Shown: positions 55,096 through 63,526 of the stretch, piece by piece
How positions within the stretch are numbered: the first letter of the stretch is position 1
Layout of the letters: each line of letters begins with the position of its first letter
Assembly: GCF_000744605.1 (NCBI RefSeq)
Contig: NZ_JQMG01000001.1
Coordinates: forward strand, 1,550,001-1,614,000
DNA from: Methylotenera sp. L2L1
GTDB taxonomy: Bacteria; Pseudomonadota; Gammaproteobacteria; Burkholderiales; Methylophilaceae
Reading direction: 5' to 3'
Length of the DNA stretch: 64,000 nucleotides
The notes under the pieces: generated by a model
What the model saw: only the letters and a program-made list of their open reading frames with translations
What the model was told of the DNA's origin: nothing
Databases searched by the model: none
Translations under genes and position numbers: made by a program

Positions 55096-57074
55096 TTTAT
55101 TTCCTGACTTTGGATTAATTCTCTTACTTGTTTATTAAACAAAGCAACATCAAGTGGTTTAGTCATGTAGTACGCCACACCTGCGGCTTGTAAACGGTCT
55201 ATTGTGTCTGGTAATGCATCAGCGCTTAAGATCATCATCGGGATGTCTCTTAAGTAAGGTTCAGACATTACATAGTGCACTAGGCTCTCTCCTGATCCAT
55301 CAGGCAGATTTAAATCAATCAATAGTAGCGACGGCTGCAACTCGCTTAAATATTGTTTAGCATCTTTTATTGTGGATACGCAATGAATGCGTAAATCTCG
55401 TTGGCGTAGAATGATCGCTTCAACTAGCGCGCGATTACTTATATTGTCTTCTACATAAAGAATCGAGTGTTTGTTGGCTAGGTTAAGCTGTTTTGTATTT
55501 TCTGTTTGTTGGGACAGTTCATTAGGTGCTGTATTAGCATCGCATGCTGCAATCTCTACCCAAAATAAACTTTTATCATTTGCAAGGTGAATGCTCCCAT
55601 GCATGGCCAGCATGATTTGTTTGGATAGTGCCAAACCTAGGCCCGTGCCTTCCACTTTAGTATTTTCAGCACCTAGTCTGTCAAAAGGCGTAAATACTCT
55701 TTCTCTTAATGCGCTTGGGATGCCTGCACCATCATCTTGTACTTCAATAATAATGTGATTATCACGACGATAAGCATTTAATTGAATAACAGAGCTGACG
55801 GGGCCATATTTAAGGGCATTGGAAAGTAAGTTTAATACGACTTGTAGTAATTTCTGCTGGTTGGCCATGGCCCATAGGTTTGGCGCAATCTCACATTTAA
55901 TTTCTATATCCCTTATTTTACCTATTGGTGCAATGTAGTGGCTTGCTTCTTCTAACAAGCTATTAATCAGCGTAGGCGCTAACTCTAATGAAACCTCACC
56001 AGATTCAATTCTTGCAATTTCGAGTACCTCGTTAATTAACTTGAGCAAATGTTGACCTGCGCCTTTAATGAGCGAAACACTATCGCGTTGTTTTCCTGGC
56101 GATAAATCTTGCTCCAATAACTGAGCAAATCCTAAAATAGCATTGAGTGGCGTTCTAAGTTCATGGCTGGTTCTAGATAGAAACATACTTTTTGAGGTAC
56201 TGGCTTCCTCAGCCTCTTGCCTTGCTTGTATGGCATCGCTGATGTTTTTAGCTAGTAATTGTGAAGCATGATCTAGCTCGTCGGAAAGTTGCCCCAACTC
56301 ATCTCGGCTACTGGAAGGTAAGTCGAGTGCTTCTGCGCGGGCCAAGTGTCCAGCACTGTCTCGCAGTAAGCGCACACGTTTGACGATGGTGCGTGAGAAT
56401 ATCCAAACCGCTACTAGTGAACCTATGATGCCTGCAATCGTGGCAATTAGCGTGGTGGAAATGCTTTGCTGACGTTGCAGAAAGATTTCTTGTTGATCTT
56501 GCTCTACAAGTAAGGCTTCTTCTGCGTTGAGTGCTTCAATTTCTTTTCTAAGCTTATCCAGTGTGTCAACTTGTGATTTAAATTGTGTAATTAAACTATC
56601 GGATACAATTTCTGAGTCGTGATTTGAAAGTGATTTTAGATCTGCTAGGTTCTTGGCAACTAACGGCACAATCACTGATAAACGGTGTTTTTGTTGATTA
56701 CTTTCTAAGCGATTCTCTAATGTGTCGATAATCTCCGGCAGTATTCTCTCTGCCTCAAAAAAAATGTTTAGAAAGTGTTTATCTCCTGTGAGTAAGTAGT
56801 CTCTTACGCCAGTGGAGGCTTCTAAAAGTTGGGAGTGTACAGTTTGAATATCGCGTTGATTTTGTAAGGCATGCTTCAGTTTGTTTTCTAGCATGGTTGA
56901 CTCTAGCTCACGTATATAGAGTGAAGCCAAAGACGCCAACAAGACTGCTAAAGGCAGTGCAATCACAAACACTCCTTTAAAGCCAAGCGGTAAATCTTGC
57001 CAGGCTTGCGCCGCCCAGTGTAGGGGCTGCACGGTTTTTATTTTTTTGGGTGTGGCTTGCTTATTCATCATCAA
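55092..57074 (-). CDS. CHASE3 hybrid histidine kinase
   Basis: A 660-residue membrane sensor. TM1 is about residues 33-52; the periplasmic region with STGVRDYLLTGD (87-98) is CHASE3-like; TM2 is about 206-227; HAMP follows to about 285. HisKA carries SHELRTPL (303-310, phosphoacceptor His304). The ATPase domain has NLLSNALKYG (415-424), DDGAGIP and GTGLGLALSK. The C-terminal REC domain has VEDN (541-544), LLIDLNLPDG (Asp587) and TKPL (638-641). The ligand sensed cannot be predicted. It is the middle gene of the operon LuxR regulator, kinase, receiver. Confidence 0.95.
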   Translation of the reverse strand: MMMNKQATPKKIKTVQPLHWAAQAWQDLPLGFKGVFVIALPLAVLLASLASLYIRELESTMLENKLKHALQNQRDIQTVHSQLLEASTGVRDYLLTGDKHFLNIFFEAERILPEIIDTLENRLESNQQKHRLSVIVPLVAKNLADLKSLSNHDSEIVSDSLITQFKSQVDTLDKLRKEIEALNAEEALLVEQDQQEIFLQRQQSISTTLIATIAGIIGSLVAVWIFSRTIVKRVRLLRDSAGHLARAEALDLPSSSRDELGQLSDELDHASQLLAKNISDAIQARQEAEEASTSKSMFLSRTSHELRTPLNAILGFAQLLEQDLSPGKQRDSVSLIKGAGQHLLKLINEVLEIARIESGEVSLELAPTLINSLLEEASHYIAPIGKIRDIEIKCEIAPNLWAMANQQKLLQVVLNLLSNALKYGPVSSVIQLNAYRRDNHIIIEVQDDGAGIPSALRERVFTPFDRLGAENTKVEGTGLGLALSKQIMLAMHGSIHLANDKSLFWVEIAACDANTAPNELSQQTENTKQLNLANKHSILYVEDNISNRALVEAIILRQRDLRIHCVSTIKDAKQYLSELQPSLLLIDLNLPDGSGESLVHYVMSEPYLRDIPMMILSADALPDTIDRLQAAGVAYYMTKPLDVALFNKQVRELIQSQEIK

Positions 57075-57122
57075 AGTTATTATGCGCTTTAAGATTGATA
57101 GTCTATCAAGAATTGTAACTTA

Positions 57123-57884
57123 TTAAGACTTATAACCCAGTTCAACCGCTTTAACAGCTGCTTGGGTCCTATCTTTTACACCAAGCTTATTTAAAACCCG
57201 TTCTACATGTATTTTAGCTGTGCCAGACGCAATGCCAAGTTTGATGCCTAACTCATTGTTGCTTAATCCAGCAGGCAGTAATGCAAATATCTCCCGCTCT
57301 CGCGGAGTTAGTTTTTCTAATATTGACAAATCTGCCTCACTGCGTGCTGGGCCTTGGTGCTGTGAAATGGCTAGTGCAATGAGCCCTGAGATTGCATGTA
57401 AGGCTTCTAATTCAGCTTGTTTTAACACCAGTTTCTTACCTGATAGTGCTATCACCCCTTTACCATGCTGACCTAGTGCAATTGGGATTAAACACTCATG
57501 ATGCTGTAAATCTGCATGTGTCCATAATTGTGTATTTTTATTTTCATGCACAGCAAATTGAACTGGATTCTTTAACATCATTGCTAATATTCCCATCATT
57601 GGAACTCTCGCACCTACCGGTAGCGTTTGTCCAATTTGGGTATATATCACCAATTTACCCGAACTCTCGATGGCTAATACTGCATGTTGCGCTGAGAGTA
57701 AGTTACATAGTGAGTGCAGCAGGTTATTTGCTGCGTTTACACTCCATCCATAAGTAAATAATTGCTGACCAAAGTTAAGGTATAGCCGCAAGTGCGTGTC
57801 GTTTGCTTGCGTTTCCTTCAGACTTTGTCTAAGCGCACGGGCGCTGCTGGGCTGATTTAAGTTTTCGTGTAGGTCACTTGGCAT
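57123..57884 (-). CDS. GAF-LuxR transcriptional regulator
   Basis: A protein of about 253 residues. The C-terminal LuxR-type helix-turn-helix is clear: LTPREREIFALLPAGLSNNE and GIASGTAKIHVERVLNKLGV (about residues 190-240). The N-terminal about 170 residues look like a GAF-type sensory domain (HSLCNLLSAQHAVLAIE, LIPIALGQHGKGVIALSG) and show no acyl-homoserine-lactone-binding signature. ATG 57884 is preferred; a GTG at 57902 would add 6 residues and place the start inside the 20-bp dyad. It is the first gene of the operon with the kinase and receiver genes and is divergent from the small secreted pair. Confidence 0.88.
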   Translation of the reverse strand: MPSDLHENLNQPSSARALRQSLKETQANDTHLRLYLNFGQQLFTYGWSVNAANNLLHSLCNLLSAQHAVLAIESSGKLVIYTQIGQTLPVGARVPMMGILAMMLKNPVQFAVHENKNTQLWTHADLQHHECLIPIALGQHGKGVIALSGKKLVLKQAELEALHAISGLIALAISQHQGPARSEADLSILEKLTPREREIFALLPAGLSNNELGIKLGIASGTAKIHVERVLNKLGVKDRTQAAVKAVELGYKS

Positions 57885-57900
57885 ATGCCGTTTAGTATAC

Positions 57901-57920
57901 ACCGTTATACCTATAACGGT
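57901..57920. promoter_or_regulatory. Perfect lux-box-like dyad
   Basis: ACCGTTATA and TATAACGGT are separated by two bases (CC), a 20-bp dyad opening ACC and closing GGT as in LuxR-type operators. It lies 17 bp before the GAF-LuxR start and about 98 bp before the first small secreted gene. CATAAT at 57946-57951 would place a plus-strand start about 45 bp from the dyad centre, a usual activation geometry. Confidence 0.65.
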
Positions 57921-58017
57921 AGATTTTTCGTTGACTAGAACCCTTCATAATGCACTCCATCAACAAAGCAATTAAAAGAACTTAAACAAAGGTAGCGTAG
58001 TACTCTAGGAGAAAAAA

Positions 58018-58287
58018 ATGAAAGCTTTAAATTTAGTAGCAGTTGTTTCTTCAGCACTTTTATTAGTGGCAGGTGCAGCACATGCTGATGAAACTTTTAA
58101 AAATAACACGCACAACCACAACTTTATGGCTAAAAGACCATATCAGCAAGTGGTCACTAATAGTGAACAGAAAAAAGATCAACAATGGGAGGGTGCCACA
58201 TTGATCGATGATGAAATGAAGGGTGATGTGGGTTCAAAGAACCGTAACACAATGCGCTTAAATATGTTGAGTAAACGTGCATACTAA
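58018..58287 (+). CDS. Small secreted KRPY-motif protein 1
   Basis: An 89-residue precursor with a classical signal peptide (residues 1-23, ending AAHA); the mature part of about 66 residues begins DETF, is highly polar, has no cysteine and no membrane segment. Its features are KRPYQQV (about 39-45), WEGATLIDDE and a terminal MRLNMLSKRAY. The same blocks occur in the next gene, so the two are paralogues. I do not recognise the family. AGGAGA precedes ATG 58018. It is divergent from the GAF-LuxR operon with a lux-box-like dyad between, which suggests that regulator controls it. Confidence 0.85.
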   Translation: MKALNLVAVVSSALLLVAGAAHADETFKNNTHNHNFMAKRPYQQVVTNSEQKKDQQWEGATLIDDEMKGDVGSKNRNTMRLNMLSKRAY

Positions 58288-58330
58288 AAATAGTATCACT
58301 GAATAAATAAACAATAAATTGGAGAATGTC

Positions 58331-58603
58331 ATGAAAACAAAAAATTTAATCACACTACTGTCAACAGCAGTTTTGTTGGTAGCAGGCTCAGCTTCTGCTG
58401 ATGAGGATTACACTCATATTAACAAACAGAATTTGTCTAAACGTCCATATCAGCAAGTACCAGTAGCTACAGACTACAATAAAAAAGATGGCTTTGAAGG
58501 TGCAACATTGATTAATGAAAATGTTGAGGCTGAGGGAAAGCATAAGCAAATGCGTTTGAATATGCTAGGTAAACGCCCATATCTAGAGAAAAACACGGAT
58601 TAA
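58331..58603 (+). CDS. Small secreted KRPY-motif protein 2
   Basis: A 90-residue precursor, signal peptide ending GSASA, mature part beginning DEDY. The conserved blocks are KRPYQQV, FEGATLINE and MRLNMLGKRPY, in the same order and spacing as in the gene 44 bp upstream; the product has a 6-residue tail after KRPY. ATG 58331 follows TTGGAG. No cysteine or known domain. The pair ends in a strong terminator, so it forms its own transcription unit. Function unknown; a secreted or periplasmic polar peptide under signalling control is the reasonable inference. Confidence 0.85.
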   Translation: MKTKNLITLLSTAVLLVAGSASADEDYTHINKQNLSKRPYQQVPVATDYNKKDGFEGATLINENVEAEGKHKQMRLNMLGKRPYLEKNTD

Positions 58604-58637
58604 TGTCATAGATGTGTCATATTAAGTTTTTAAGCTT

Positions 58638-58668
58638 GCCCTGCCTTTCTTTGAGAGGCAGGGCTTTT
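58638..58668 (+). terminator. Terminator after the small secreted pair
   Basis: GCCCTGCCT/AGGCAGGGC, a perfect 9-bp stem with a 9-nt loop, followed by TTTT. Confidence 0.9.
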
Positions 58669-58761
58669 GTGATTAAAAACAATTAATGTACTATTCTTTA
58701 ACGTTATATAAATCTTATAAGCTGATTTTTATCATTTGAATAAAAGGAATTAAAATAAAAA

Positions 58762-60306
58762 ATGGATTTATTTAAAGAGTTTAAAAGCGACTTTCCAGCA
58801 AGTATAGTGGTGTTTTTTGTTGCGTTGCCATTATGCTTAGGTATTGCCCTTGCTTCTGGCGCCCCTTTGTTTTCTGGTGTGATTGCCGGTATCGTTGGTG
58901 GTATTGTGGTGGGTATGTTTAGCGGGTCTCAGCTTGGTGTAAGTGGCCCTGCCGCAGGGTTGGCTGTTATCGTGCTGACTGCAATTGGAACATTAGGTTC
59001 TTTTGAGGCGTTCTTATTGTCTGTGATGGTGGCAGGGGTGATTCAGTTCTTACTGGGTTATTTCAAAGCTGGCTTCATTGCATATTTTGTACCGTCATCT
59101 GTGATTAAGGGGATGTTAACGGGTATTGGCTTGTTGATTGTGCTGAAACAGATACCGCATGCATTAGGTTATGATTTTGATTACCAAGGTAGTGAGTCCT
59201 TTGAACAGGCTGACGGTAGTAATACGTTTAGTGCCTTGGCTGATGCGTGGAATTTATTAACGCCAGGTGCGTTATTAATTGCCGCTGTTTCTATGGTCAT
59301 CCTAATTTTATGGGATACAACGCTATCAAAGAAACATCGTTTATTTCAGTTACTGCAAGGGCCTATTGTTGTGGTGCTTGTTGGTATCTTATTAAACTAT
59401 CTATTTCAAACGGGTATCCTAAGTTTTTCATTAGCCGACAATCAGATTGTTCAGTTACCTGTTGCGAATAATCTTGGTGAGTTTGTTGGACAGTTTACAA
59501 CACCTGATTTTTCACAAATTACTAATATCGAAATTTATAAAGTTGGTTTAGTGATGGCGATTGTGGCAAGTTTAGAAACACTTTTATGTGTGGAAGCCAC
59601 TGATAAACTAGACCCGGTAAAACGTATTACACCAACAAATAAAGAGCTTAAAGCACAAGGGATTGGTAATGTGTTGTCAGGCTTGGTTGGTGGTTTGCCT
59701 ATTACACAAGTGATTGTACGTAGCTCTGCAAATATCACTTTTGGTGCTAAAAGCAAGTTATCAGCAATTTTGCACGGTATTTGGTTGTTATTAAGTGCAG
59801 TCACGATTGCAGGTCTGTTGAATATGATTCCTTTAGCTAGTTTGGCTGCCATATTGATTATGGTGGGTTATAAGTTAGCTAAGCCATCATTGTTTGCCCA
59901 TATGTTTAAATTAGGTTGGGAGCAGTTTGCGCCATTTATCGCAACAGTGGCAGCTATTTTGCTAACAGATTTGTTGACAGGCATTGCCATTGGTTTGGTG
60001 GTTGGTGTCTTCTATACCTTGCATCATAGTTACCGTAACTCTCACTATCTGAAAGAAAGCACCACAACTGAGGATGGTCGTGAGGTTCACCATATTGTAT
60101 TAGCTGAAGAGGTTTCATTCTTTAATAAGGCGAGCATTTTGCAAGTGTTAGAGGCGATACCTAAAAATGCAAAAGTGATTATCGATTGCTCTAATTGTAA
60201 GTCGATTGCGTATGATGTCGTAGAATTCATCCGTGACTATCCACTGCATGCCAAATTGAAAAATATTGAAGTAGAAACTATCAAATTTATTCAACCTAAA
60301 TATTAA
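58762..60306 (+). CDS. SulP-family inorganic anion transporter (BicA-like)
   Basis: A 514-residue transporter with about 12-14 helices and a C-terminal STAS domain (about residues 430-510; FFNKASILQVLEAIPKN, VIIDCSNCKSIAYDVVEF). The SulP core has PLCLGIALASGAP, SGSQLGVSGPAAGLAVIV and ATDKLDPVKRITPTNKELKAQG (quoted in part: KLDPVKRITPTN). The downstream beta-carbonic anhydrase, 45 bp away, suggests bicarbonate as substrate, as for BicA; sulfate or another anion cannot be excluded by sequence. AAAGGAAT precedes ATG 58762. Confidence 0.88.
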   Translation: MDLFKEFKSDFPASIVVFFVALPLCLGIALASGAPLFSGVIAGIVGGIVVGMFSGSQLGVSGPAAGLAVIVLTAIGTLGSFEAFLLSVMVAGVIQFLLGYFKAGFIAYFVPSSVIKGMLTGIGLLIVLKQIPHALGYDFDYQGSESFEQADGSNTFSALADAWNLLTPGALLIAAVSMVILILWDTTLSKKHRLFQLLQGPIVVVLVGILLNYLFQTGILSFSLADNQIVQLPVANNLGEFVGQFTTPDFSQITNIEIYKVGLVMAIVASLETLLCVEATDKLDPVKRITPTNKELKAQGIGNVLSGLVGGLPITQVIVRSSANITFGAKSKLSAILHGIWLLLSAVTIAGLLNMIPLASLAAILIMVGYKLAKPSLFAHMFKLGWEQFAPFIATVAAILLTDLLTGIAIGLVVGVFYTLHHSYRNSHYLKESTTTEDGREVHHIVLAEEVSFFNKASILQVLEAIPKNAKVIIDCSNCKSIAYDVVEFIRDYPLHAKLKNIEVETIKFIQPKY

Positions 60307-60351
60307 TTAGATGAAGTTAAAGTTTAACAATTATCAAAATAGGAAATAACA

Positions 60352-60996
60352 ATGTATAAACACCCATTACTTAATCGCGACTTAATGTCACCAAAAGAAG
60401 CTTTAGATATTTTAGTGGAAGGTAATATTCGCTTTACGAATAACTATTCAGACGATAAAGATTTTCAGAGTTTGCTGAAAATTACTAAAGACAAGCAACA
60501 TCCTTTTGCCTCTTTTTTAAGTTGCAGTGACTCACGCGCACCAGTTGAGCTGCTATTTGACCAAGCACTTGGTGATATTTTCAGTGTACGTTTGGCAGGT
60601 AACATTGCTTCAGATAAAGCGATTGGTAGTTTAGAGTTTAGTTCTAAATACCTAGGAAGCAAATTGATTGTGGTGATGGGTCATAGCAGTTGCGGTGCTG
60701 TTAAAGCGGCATGCGATGATTTTAAAGATGGACATATCGGTGAAATTATCAACTTTATTAAACCATCTATTCGTCATGAAAAAACGGTGTTAAGTAAAGA
60801 AGACAGAACTTCTAAAAACCCGGATTTTGTTGAAAAGATTAATGTGCTGAATGTAAAGCATCAGATTGATACGATTATTCGCCAAAGTGATATCGTGAAT
60901 GACATGATTGAAGCGCGTCAAATTGCGATTATTGGTTCTGTTTATGATCTTGCCACAGGTAAAGTTAATTTCTTAGAAGACACGTATGTTGGCTAA
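60352..60996 (+). CDS. Beta-class carbonic anhydrase
   Basis: A 214-residue zinc enzyme interconverting CO2 and bicarbonate. Zinc ligands and catalytic residues are in SCSDSRAPVELLFDQ (Cys, Asp, Arg) and VVMGHSSCGAVKAA (His, Cys). RLAGNIASDKAIGSLEF is also conserved. It is co-oriented with the SulP transporter, which would deliver bicarbonate or receive it. In a methylotroph it may feed anaplerotic carboxylations and carbamoyl-phosphate synthase. AGGAAA lies ahead of the start. A bidirectional terminator follows. Confidence 0.95.
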   Translation: MYKHPLLNRDLMSPKEALDILVEGNIRFTNNYSDDKDFQSLLKITKDKQHPFASFLSCSDSRAPVELLFDQALGDIFSVRLAGNIASDKAIGSLEFSSKYLGSKLIVVMGHSSCGAVKAACDDFKDGHIGEIINFIKPSIRHEKTVLSKEDRTSKNPDFVEKINVLNVKHQIDTIIRQSDIVNDMIEARQIAIIGSVYDLATGKVNFLEDTYVG

Positions 60997-61005
60997 TGGT
61001 TAATA

Positions 61006-61039
61006 CGTAAAAAAACCGCCGATTGGCGGTTTTTTTACG
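61006..61039. terminator. Bidirectional terminator between carbonic anhydrase and fdx
   Basis: CGTAAAAAAACCGCC and its complement form a perfect 15-bp stem with a GATT loop; the embedded A- and T-runs serve both strands. Confidence 0.93.
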
Positions 61040-61099
61040 AGTAAGCTATCAGATAGTTAACCGTAGCTTTCAGCAGGATAGGGCTATCCTTACTTATTT

Positions 61100-61441
61100 C
61101 TAGCGGTGGCCTTCTTTTGCCATGTTAATGCTGTATTTTGGAATTTCTACGACTAGGTCTTCTGTGCCAACTACTGCTTGGCATGAGAGCCTAGAGTTTG
61201 GCTCTAATCCCCATGCTTTATCAAGCAAATCATCCTCTTGCTCAGTGGAGTCGCTGAGTGACTTAAAGCCTTCACGTACAATGACATGACATGTTGTACA
61301 TGCGCAGGCCTTGTCGCAGGCGTGATCGATATCAATGTCATTATTTAGTAAGATATCGCAAATAGACTCACCGGTTTGTGCTTCAATCGCTGCGCCATCT
61401 GGGCATAGTTCTACATGTGGCAGAATGATAATTTGTGGCAT
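61100..61441 (-). CDS. fdx: ISC-type [2Fe-2S] ferredoxin
   Basis: A 113-residue adrenodoxin-like ferredoxin that supplies electrons for Fe-S cluster assembly. Cluster ligands are in HACDKACACTTCHVIV (C-x5-C-x2-C spacing, about residues 41-56) with the fourth Cys in RLSCQAVVG (about residue 86). It lies 105 bp downstream of hscA on the minus strand, the normal isc order (hscB-hscA-fdx). No iscX is visible between it and the terminator. Confidence 0.96.
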   Translation of the reverse strand: MPQIIILPHVELCPDGAAIEAQTGESICDILLNNDIDIDHACDKACACTTCHVIVREGFKSLSDSTEQEDDLLDKAWGLEPNSRLSCQAVVGTEDLVVEIPKYSINMAKEGHR

Positions 61442-61546
61442 GTTGGTTTCTCAATATTGCTGTCGTTGTCATTCGCTTTAGCTGGCATGCGATTATCTGC
61501 ATATGCAACTTAAGCTTCATTAATCAATACGACATTGTTTTTAAAG

Positions 61547-63442
61547 TTATAAATCCAGATTTTCTAAACTCTTGCCTGCGAGTGCACGGCTCACGCTTGC
61601 ATCCATACGCGCAGCAGCAAATGCCTCCGTCGCGTGGTTGAGTGTGTCCACTGCTTGATTAATCGCAGTAGCATCCTCAGCCGTTGTCAGTTGTTGTAGT
61701 TTTTTTATTTCTACTTCTATCGCTTCCACTTCAGCTGCGCTGATGAGATTGCTGTCTACGGCCAGAGCGGCAGTGACTGAGCTGATAATTGCACCGGCAT
61801 TGACTCTTGCCTCCGCTAGCATGCGCGCTTTTTTGTCTTCTTCTGCGCTGTTGAATGATGCTTTAAGCATGCTGGTGATTTCATCTTCGGTGAGCCCGTA
61901 AGATGGTTTCACTGCGATATGTGCTTCGATTCCTGTACTTTGCTCACGGGCGGATACTGATAATAAACCATCTGCATCTACCGTAAACGTTACGCGGATT
62001 CTTGCTGCACCAGCCGCCATAGGCGGTATACCGCGCAACTCAAAACGAGCTAAGGAGCGACAATCGCTGACCAGTTCGCGTTCACCTTGCACGACATGAA
62101 CACTCATTGCGGTTTGACCATCTTTATAGGTGGTGAACTCTTGAGCACGTGCTATTGGCAATGTGCTATTACGATGAATGACTTTTTCTACAAGCCCGCC
62201 CATGGTTTCTAGGCCTAAAGAGAGCGGGGTAACATCTAGAAGCAATAAATCATCATCACTCTTGTTGCCAGCCAGTATATTGGCTTGAATCGCGGCGCCT
62301 AAGGCAACCACTTTATCTGGGTCTAAATTGGTGAGAGGCTCTTGTTGAAAATACTCTTGTACCGCGTGTCTAATATGCGGCATACGTGTAGCGCCACCGA
62401 CAAGTACCACACCATTGATATCTTCAAGGCTAAGCTTGGCATCACGCATGGCTTTGCGAGTTGGCGATAAGGTTTTGCTAACAAGGTGCTCGGTGACTTC
62501 TACTAGCTGAGGTGCAGTGAGGGTCACATCCACCAATGTACCGTTGCTTAATCTACATACAATTTGTGCTTCAAAGTTGTCAGTGAGCCATTCTTTGGCC
62601 TGACGTGCTTTTGTGAGTAACAGTCTGGTATCTTCTTCGGTCAGTGGTGAGAAATTTGCATTACTTTCGCGTACTTTATCTAACACCCAGCAATAGATGC
62701 GGTGGTCAAAGTCGTCGCCGCCAAGTGCTGCATCACCATTGGTAGCGAGTACCTCAAATACACCTTTAGATAAACGTAAGATAGAGACATCAAATGTGCC
62801 GCCACCTAAATCGTAAATGACAAAAGTGCCTTCTGCGGCATTATCCAAGCCGTAGGCTACCGCAGCCGCTGTTGGTTCATTCAGTAAGCGTAATACATTT
62901 AACCCAGCTAAACGCGCGGCATCTTTGGTGGCTTGGCGTTGTGCATCATCAAAGTAGGCCGGCACCGTAATCACTGCACCCACTAATTCTCCGCCTAGTG
63001 ATTTTTCTGCACGCGCTTTGAGAGATTTTAAGATTTCAGCTGAAATTTCAACTGGTGTTTTAAGCCCCGCACGCGTTTGCAGTTGTAAGCTACGAGTTGT
63101 CGTTGAGTCAGTGCCTTCTACAAATCGATATGGAATATGTGCTTTATTGGCGATGTCGTTCAAGCTACGACCCATAAAACGTTTGACTGATGTAATCGTG
63201 TTGATTGGGTCTTCGCTTTGGTGTGCTTGTGCTTCGTGGCCAACGACAATGTCCCCATTAGGCATATAGCGAACAACAGAGGGTAATAGCGCATGACCAA
63301 AGTCATCTTGCAAAACAGTGCTCATGCTACTGCGAACCGTCGCAATGAGTGAATTGGTGGTGCCTAAATCGATACCTACAGCGAGTCTGTGCTGATGTGG
63401 TGCGGCACTCATGCCAGGTTCTGAAATTTGGAGTAATGCCAT
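61547..63442 (-). CDS. hscA: Fe-S cluster assembly chaperone HscA
   Basis: A 631-residue Hsp70 specialised for IscU. The ATPase domain opens with [17 protein letters not shown] and has [36 protein letters not shown] and [15 protein letters not shown]. The substrate-binding domain has [14 protein letters not shown] and lower similarity to DnaK, and the context hscB-hscA-fdx marks it as HscA rather than DnaK. It uses ATP to transfer clusters from IscU with HscB as J-protein partner. Confidence 0.97.
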   Translation of the reverse strand: MALLQISEPGMSAAPHQHRLAVGIDLGTTNSLIATVRSSMSTVLQDDFGHALLPSVVRYMPNGDIVVGHEAQAHQSEDPINTITSVKRFMGRSLNDIANKAHIPYRFVEGTDSTTTRSLQLQTRAGLKTPVEISAEILKSLKARAEKSLGGELVGAVITVPAYFDDAQRQATKDAARLAGLNVLRLLNEPTAAAVAYGLDNAAEGTFVIYDLGGGTFDVSILRLSKGVFEVLATNGDAALGGDDFDHRIYCWVLDKVRESNANFSPLTEEDTRLLLTKARQAKEWLTDNFEAQIVCRLSNGTLVDVTLTAPQLVEVTEHLVSKTLSPTRKAMRDAKLSLEDINGVVLVGGATRMPHIRHAVQEYFQQEPLTNLDPDKVVALGAAIQANILAGNKSDDDLLLLDVTPLSLGLETMGGLVEKVIHRNSTLPIARAQEFTTYKDGQTAMSVHVVQGERELVSDCRSLARFELRGIPPMAAGAARIRVTFTVDADGLLSVSAREQSTGIEAHIAVKPSYGLTEDEITSMLKASFNSAEEDKKARMLAEARVNAGAIISSVTAALAVDSNLISAAEVEAIEVEIKKLQQLTTAEDATAINQAVDTLNHATEAFAAARMDASVSRALAGKSLENLDL

Positions 63443-63526
63443 AAGTTTACTAGTTGCTTATCTATTATTTGCTACATTTATGTAATTGCTACGCTGATGA
63501 TTTAACGGTTTTGATCATCCCGTTTT

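Noticed and set aside
61547-63442. Assignment of the Hsp70 gene as dnaK
   Set aside because: Flanked by hscB and fdx and divergent in the substrate domain; it is HscA.
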